Below are positions 4,568 to 9,295 of a stretch of 9,295 nt of DNA, piece by piece. Each line of letters opens with the position of its first letter. Position 1 is the first letter of the stretch. This DNA is from Peptococcaceae bacterium (GTDB lineage: Bacteria; Bacillota; DSM-12270; Thermacetogeniales; Thermacetogeniaceae): the NCBI GenBank assembly GCA_003160265.1, contig PLQY01000019.1:1-9295 (forward strand), read 5' to 3'. Position numbers and translations under genes: made by a program. The notes beneath the pieces are model-generated. The model saw only the letters and a list, made by a program, of their open reading frames with translations, was not told the DNA's origin and did not search any database.

Positions 4568-7249
4568 TCAGGCTATTTTTTCAATCCTTACCGCACATAC
4601 CTTCAATTCAGGAATCTTGGACTTGGCATCCACTTTCGGATTCGTCAACTGGTTGATCGGCGTCTCAGAGAAGTGGAACGAGGTGAACACCAGTCCCTTG
4701 GGCACTGTCTCTGTAATTCGAACCGGGATCTCGATGGAGCCGCGCCGCGATGTCAACCTCACTTTATCGCCGTCGCAAACTTCCAGATCGCTTGCATCCA
4801 GGCAATTGATCTCCAACGTGTCCGAAGACATGTAATCCTCGATCATGGTCTTCCTGCTCATGGTGCCGGTGTGGTAATGGTACAGCCGGCGTCCGGTGTC
4901 CAGGAGCAGCGGGTATTCCGCACTCGGCATCTCGTCCGGAGGAACGTGTTCGGCGGGCTTGAACTTCCCGATCCCGCAGACAAACTCGTTGCAGTGCATG
5001 ATCGGCGTGCCCGGATGCCCCTCGTTCGGACACGGCCACTGCAGTCCGCCCTTCTCCAGGCGCTGGTAGGAGATGCCCGCGTAGGACGGCGTCACCTTCC
5101 GCATCTCGTCAAAGATCTCATTGGACGAAGCGTAGCTCATCGGATAACCCATAGCAGTGGACACCCCGCAGATGATCTCCCAGTCCGGCCTGGCCATTCC
5201 CGGCGGCTCAACCGCCTTGCGCACCCGCTGGACGCGCCGCTCGGTGCTGGAGAAGGTGCCTTCCTTCTCGGCAAAGCAGGCGCCAGGCAGCACCACGTCG
5301 GCAAGCTGGGCGGTCTCGGTCATGAAGATGTCCTGCACCACCAAAAATTCCAGGTGCTTCAGCTCATGTACAACGTGGTTGGCATCCGGATCGCTGAGCA
5401 CCGGGTTCTCGCCCATGATATACATTCCTTTAATCCGGCCCTCCCCTGCGGCAGTCATCATCTCACCGATGGCCAGGCCAGGTTTGTCGGAAATCTGGCA
5501 GTTCCAGAACGGCTCGAACTTCTGACGCACAGCTTCCACGCCTACGTTCTGGTAGGCAGTCAACACGTTCGGCAGCGCCCCCATGTCGCAGGCACCCTGC
5601 ACGTTGTTCTGGCCTCGTAGCGGGTTGACTCCGGTAGATTCCCGCCCGATCATGCCGCAGAGCATGGACAGATTGGCAACGGACAGCACATTGTCGGTGC
5701 CGATGGTGTGCTGGGTGAGGCCCATGGTGTAAAGGATGGTGGACTTTCCTGCTCCTGCGTAGGCCCGGGCCACCTTCCTGATAGTCTCCGCGGGCACTCC
5801 CGTAATCGTCTCCACGTACTCGGGCGTGTATTTGGCGACCACCTGCTGCAGTTCCTCGAAGCCCAGGGTGCGTTCCTTGACAAATTTCTTGTCATAGATG
5901 TCCTCGGCGATGATCACATTCATCAGGCCGTTGAGCAGGGCGATGTCGGTGCCAGGCTGCAACCGCACGTGAATCGTCGCCAGCTGTGCCATGTCTGTCT
6001 CCCTGGGGTCGACGACGATCAGCTGGGCGCCCTTGTGTAGCGCCTCGTTAATTTTGTACCAGATGATCGGATGAGCCTCCATAGTGTTGGTGCCGCAGGC
6101 CAAGATCAGATCGGCATTGGCAATCTCACCGATCGAGTTCGTCATAGCACCGCTCCCGAAAGCTGTCGCCAGACCGACGACTGTAGGAGCGTGTCAGAGA
6201 CGGGCGCAGTGATCGATATTGTTGGTACCGAGCACCGCGCGGGCAAACTTGCTCATCAGGTAGTTCTCCTCATTGGTGCAGCGAGCAGAGCTCAGCACCC
6301 CGAAGGAGTCGGAACCATGCTTATCTTTAATCTCTCTGAACTGGCTGGCGATCAGGTCGAAGGCCTCAGTCCAGGTCGCTTCCTTAAACTCCCCGTTTTT
6401 CTTGATCAGCGGCGTTTTCAGGCGGTCATCGCTGTGGATGAACTCGTAGCCGAACCGCCCCTTGACGCATAAGAAGCGCCCGTTGACGTCACCATCGGTG
6501 CCAGTGACGCCGACGACCTTGCCGTTTTTGACATTCAGGTCGAAAGTGCAGCCCGTGCCACAGTATGGACAGGTTGTTCTGACTTTTTCCAGTTCCCAGG
6601 TCCGGCCCACGCCGACCATCTTCTTCTCTTCCAGGGCGCCGACCGGGCAGACCGCAATGCAGCTTCCGCAGTAAACACAGTCTGACTCGCTGATCGGGGT
6701 GTCCATAAATGGGCCGACCTTGGTGTTAAAACCGCGGTAGGCAAAATCCAGCACGTTACGCCCGACGATCTCCTCGCAGGCCCGGATGCAGCGCCCGCAG
6801 ACGATGCACTTGTTCATGTCCCGCAGGTAGAAGGGATTGTCGTCGTCGATAGGATAGGCGTGCTGATCTCCCTTGAAGGGAGATGATAACACTCCGTACT
6901 CGTAGCAGTACTGCTGCAGGAGGCACGCTCCTGCTTTCTCGCAGGTCATGCAATCGAGCGGGTGGTTAGCGATCAGAAGCTCCAGCAGAGTCCTTCGTGC
7001 TTCCAGGACCGCCGGCGTGTTGGTGCGCACCACCATCCCCTCGCTGCAGGTGGTGACGCACGAGGTGGGGAGGTTGCGCATGCCATCTATCTCTACCACG
7101 CACAGGCGGCAGGCCCCGACGGCGGACAGGTCCGGGTCATAGCACAGGGCCGGGATCTTGATCCCGATGGACTGGGCAGCGTCCAATACCGATGTGCCGG
7201 CCGGCGCCTGCACCGTCTGGCCATCAATGGTGACGGTTACAAGAGCCAC
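4568..7249 (-). CDS. fdhA: Selenocysteine formate dehydrogenase catalytic (alpha) subunit, NuoG-like, full length
   Basis: This subunit carries the W/Mo-bis-pterin site that interconverts formate and CO2. It has 893 residues with an in-frame UGA at codon 352 (6194-6196) in the context DHCARL-U-HAPTV, followed by a SECIS hairpin. A conventional caller would split it into 7249-6194 and 6145-4568. Domains: [2Fe-2S] ferredoxin at about 3-80 (C36, C47, C50, C64); NuoG His-Cys3 cluster (H96, C100, C103, C109); two [4Fe-4S] clusters (C148/151/154/158 and C191/194/197/201); the Mop [4Fe-4S] (C227, C230, C234, C261) with Lys263 in CVKGR; the molybdopterin oxidoreductase domain to about 740; and a C-terminal pterin dinucleotide-binding domain (about 760-885). 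His353 follows Sec. Arg545 in NPLRGQNNVQG should correspond to the active-site arginine of E. coli FdhH. The GTG start has AAGGAG 11 nt upstream. Termination is at a UGA (4568-4570), which fits the natural end of the family. The intact five-cluster wire suggests direct docking to the upstream NuoF-GltD subunit. Confidence 0.95.
6151..6193 (-). promoter_or_regulatory. Bacterial SECIS element of the first fdhA
   Basis: This element directs Sec insertion (SelB recruitment) at the UGA at 6194-6196. Reading the minus strand after UGA, 18 nt precede a GGUCU apical loop (6171-6175). The loop is closed by a 6-bp stem, GUCGUC with GGCGAC (6176-6181 with 6165-6170, one U-G pair). An outer stem CGCUCC/GGAGCG (6186-6191 with 6151-6156) extends it. 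The GGUCU loop and its distance from the UGA match the E. coli fdhF SECIS as I remember it. Confidence 0.85.
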
Positions 7250-7270
7250 TTTTTCTCACACTCCTTTTTA

Positions 7271-9295
7271 CTAACGGGCAGCCACTGCGATCGGGCTGCT
7301 TGTCGCACCACCAGCGTCTTTGCAGTCACACCTCAGGCATCGCTCAGCTTCTGCCACTGCCTGCTCCAAGGTCAGGCCGAGTTCGACCTCGCTGAAGTTA
7401 TCCAGCCTCTGGTAAACGGGTATTACCGCTTCATGGGGCCGGAGACCTTCTGTGGCAAAAACCCCCTCGACCTTGCGCACCACTGGGCCGGTGACATAAA
7501 GCTGGCCTTTGCCACCCAGATACTTGTCGATAGCCGCGGCCGCCTTCTTGCCGGCAGCGATGGCCTCAACCACTGTGTCCGGGCCGGTTACACAATCGCC
7601 GCCGGAAAAAATCCCGTCAACGTTGGTGGCCATTGACCGCTTATCGACGTTGACAGTCCCTCTTCTGCTCTTGGACAGGCCGGTCTCGCTGTCGATCCGG
7701 TCATATTCGGTCACCTGTCCGATCGCCGGGATGATCAGGTCAACCTTGAAGCTCAACTCTGCTCCCGCTACCGGTACCGGACGCCGGCGTCCACTATCGT
7801 CAAAATCTCCCTGGCGCATCTGCTGGCAGACCAGTTCGGTGACATGGCCCTCGCTGCCGGCAACCTTTAACGGCGCTGCCAGGTAGGTGAATTTGACCCC
7901 CTCGTGTTCGGCTGCATCGATCTCCTCTTCTGCAGCGGGCATATCCTCGCGCGGGCGGCGGTAGACGACCCGCACTTCCTTGGCCCCCAGCCTGAGTGAG
8001 GAGCGAGCGGCGTCCATGGCCACGTTGCCGCCGCCGACCACGGCCACGACCTTGTCTTTCAGGTTCGGCGCCTGCCCCAGGTTGACTTCCCTCAGAAAAG
8101 CAACGCCCGGAAGGACGCCTTCCAGATCCTCTCCCGGCACTCCCATCGGCTGGTTGCCGTGAGAGCCGATGGCCAGGAAGAGAGCGGCGTGTTGCTGCTT
8201 CAGTTCCGCAACCGTGATATCCTTACCGATCCGGACCCCGGTTTTAATGGTGACACCCAACTGCTGAATCAGGGAGATATCCTGATCGAGCACCTGTCTC
8301 GGCAGGCGGTAGTCGGGAATGCCGACTGCCAGCATGCCTCCGGCAACAGGAAGGGCCTCGTAAATGGTCACGCCATAGCCGAGCCGGGCGAGGTAGTAGG
8401 CTGCCGACAGACCGGCAGGGCCTGCACCGATAATGCCCACACTCTGCTCCTTGCTCTGGGGTGGTGGTGTTACCTCAACCCCGCCATGCTGGTAGACATA
8501 ATCGCTGGCAGAACGCTTCAGGACTCTGATGGAGATAGGCTGGTCCATCGTGCCGCGGCGGCATCTTTGCTCACAGGGGTGGTTGCAGACCCGCCCGCAG
8601 ACCGATGGCAGGGGGTTATCCCGCATGATCAGCAGATAGGCGTCAGCGAAACGTTTTTGTTTGATCAGGTCCACATAGAGCGGCACGTCGATACCCGCCG
8701 GGCAGGTGTTCTGGCACGGCGAGACCACCAGTTCGGAACAGACGGAGGCTGGGCAGTGCTTATCCAAGATATGGGCCTCGTACTCATCGCGGAAGTAGCG
8801 CATAGTAGATAGCACCGGGTTCGGAGCGGTGTTGCCCAGGCCGCACAGGGCGGTGGCCTTGATCACCCGGCAGAGGCGATCAAGGGTGTCGAGATCTTCC
8901 GGCACGCCCTTGCCGGCGCAGATCCGGGTCAGGATCTCCAGCATCCGCTTCGTTCCTTCACGGCAGGGAGTGCACTTGCCGCAGGACTCGGACTGAGTGA
9001 AGTTCAGGAAGAACCGGGCCAGGTCGACCATGCACGTGGTCTCGTCCATGACCACCATACCGCCGGAACCCATCATGGCGCCGGCGGCGATCAGGGATTC
9101 GTAGTCGACCGGGGTATCCAGCATCGAGGCGGGAATACAGCCGCCGGAGGGACCGCCCATCTGCACGCCTTTATAAGCCTTACCCCCGACGATGCCGCCC
9201 CCGATTTCAAAGATGATCTCCCGCAGGCTAATGCCCATCGGGACCTCTACCAGGCCGGTGTTGTTGACCTTTCCGACTAGGGCGAACACCTTGGT
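7271..9295 (-). CDS. fdhB: NuoF-GltD fusion, NAD(P)-linked flavin/Fe-S (beta) subunit of formate dehydrogenase, 5' end outside window
   Basis: This is the electron-exchange subunit of a cytoplasmic NAD(P)-dependent formate dehydrogenase. The frame is open to the right edge, and 674 residues are visible, ending at TAG. Residues below are counted from the GTG at 9289. Residues 1-175 are the C-terminal half of a NuoF/HydB protein, with GGPSGGC near 45-51 and [4Fe-4S] ligands C103, C106, C109 (SCGKCTPC) and C149 (LCGLG). Residues 185-260 match the GltD N-terminal Fe-S region (C192, C196, C231, C235, C239, C243). From about 283 there is an FAD Rossmann fold (GAGPAG at 288-293), then a second nucleotide fold ([11 protein letters not shown]) followed by VVYRRPRED, and a late FAD motif ([11 protein letters not shown]). 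The tail is Cys-rich (CLRCDC). The NuoF FMN/NADH site would lie beyond the window. The stop is 21 nt before the catalytic subunit start, so the two are almost certainly cotranscribed. I recall the same fused architecture in the Moorella NADP-FDH beta subunit and the Sporomusa Stn transhydrogenase. The symbol follows that usage and is less certain than the family. Confidence 0.9.
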   Translation of the reverse strand, partial: TKVFALVGKVNNTGLVEVPMGISLREIIFEIGGGIVGGKAYKGVQMGGPSGGCIPASMLDTPVDYESLIAAGAMMGSGGMVVMDETTCMVDLARFFLNFTQSESCGKCTPCREGTKRMLEILTRICAGKGVPEDLDTLDRLCRVIKATALCGLGNTAPNPVLSTMRYFRDEYEAHILDKHCPASVCSELVVSPCQNTCPAGIDVPLYVDLIKQKRFADAYLLIMRDNPLPSVCGRVCNHPCEQRCRRGTMDQPISIRVLKRSASDYVYQHGGVEVTPPPQSKEQSVGIIGAGPAGLSAAYYLARLGYGVTIYEALPVAGGMLAVGIPDYRLPRQVLDQDISLIQQLGVTIKTGVRIGKDITVAELKQQHAALFLAIGSHGNQPMGVPGEDLEGVLPGVAFLREVNLGQAPNLKDKVVAVVGGGNVAMDAARSSLRLGAKEVRVVYRRPREDMPAAEEEIDAAEHEGVKFTYLAAPLKVAGSEGHVTELVCQQMRQGDFDDSGRRRPVPVAGAELSFKVDLIIPAIGQVTEYDRIDSETGLSKSRRGTVNVDKRSMATNVDGIFSGGDCVTGPDTVVEAIAAGKKAAAAIDKYLGGKGQLYVTGPVVRKVEGVFATEGLRPHEAVIPVYQRLDNFSEVELGLTLEQAVAEAERCLRCDCKDAGGATSSPIAVAAR

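Noticed and set aside
4568..4570. UGA at the end of the full-length fdhA as a further Sec codon
   Set aside because: It lies at the natural end of the family, there is no GGUCU hairpin after it, and the downstream frame shows no homology.
6194..6196. Apparent stop splitting the full-length FDH into two genes
   Set aside because: Same reasoning: Sec context HCARL-U-HAP, SECIS present and matching continuation.

Overview
The window is a formate dehydrogenase (FDH) locus with every gene on the minus strand, so transcription runs from right to left. Several features suggest a Gram-positive anaerobe of the Clostridia/Peptococcia type (Moorella, Pelotomaculum or Desulfotomaculum relatives). These are GC-rich coding sequence, strong GGAGG-type ribosome binding sites with GTG starts, selenocysteine-encoding UGA codons, NuoG-like FDH catalytic subunits, a NuoF-GltD type diaphorase subunit and a type I-C-like CRISPR repeat. 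The genus cannot be fixed from the sequence alone.

Layout in order of transcription. (1) 9295-7271: the C-terminal 674 residues of a NuoF-like/GltD-like fusion, the NAD(P)-flavin subunit. (2) 7249-4568: a full-length 893-residue selenocysteine FDH catalytic subunit. UGA at codon 352 is followed by a SECIS hairpin, and the gene starts 21 nt after the diaphorase stop. (3) About 360 bp without a gene, holding a 185-bp MITE-like element with GTAAC-type terminal inverted repeats and perfect 8-bp target duplications. (4) 4211-2493: a paralogue of the catalytic subunit that keeps every Fe-S ligand. It has lost about 168 residues from the middle of the molybdopterin domain and the whole C-terminal pterin-binding domain, and it carries Cys in place of Sec. 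(5) 2492-1917: a regulatory region with a solitary CRISPR repeat, a weak promoter candidate, a probable Moco/Tuco riboswitch (11-nt tetraloop receptor plus GAAA tetraloop), two small tandem hairpins and three successive terminator-like hairpins. (6) 1916-1: a third catalytic subunit, again a selenoprotein (UGA at codon 352 with SECIS), cut by the left edge after about 638 residues.

The likely chemistry is reversible formate oxidation or CO2 reduction at a W- or Mo-bis-pterin centre. Electrons would pass along the NuoG-like Fe-S wire to the NuoF/GltD-like subunit, which carries one visible FAD/NAD(P) module and probably a second FMN/NAD site beyond the right edge. The third catalytic gene appears to sit under its own metal-cofactor-sensing leader, which suggests isozymes chosen by Mo/W supply. 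Both UGA codons inside the FDH genes should be read as Sec, not as nonsense mutations.
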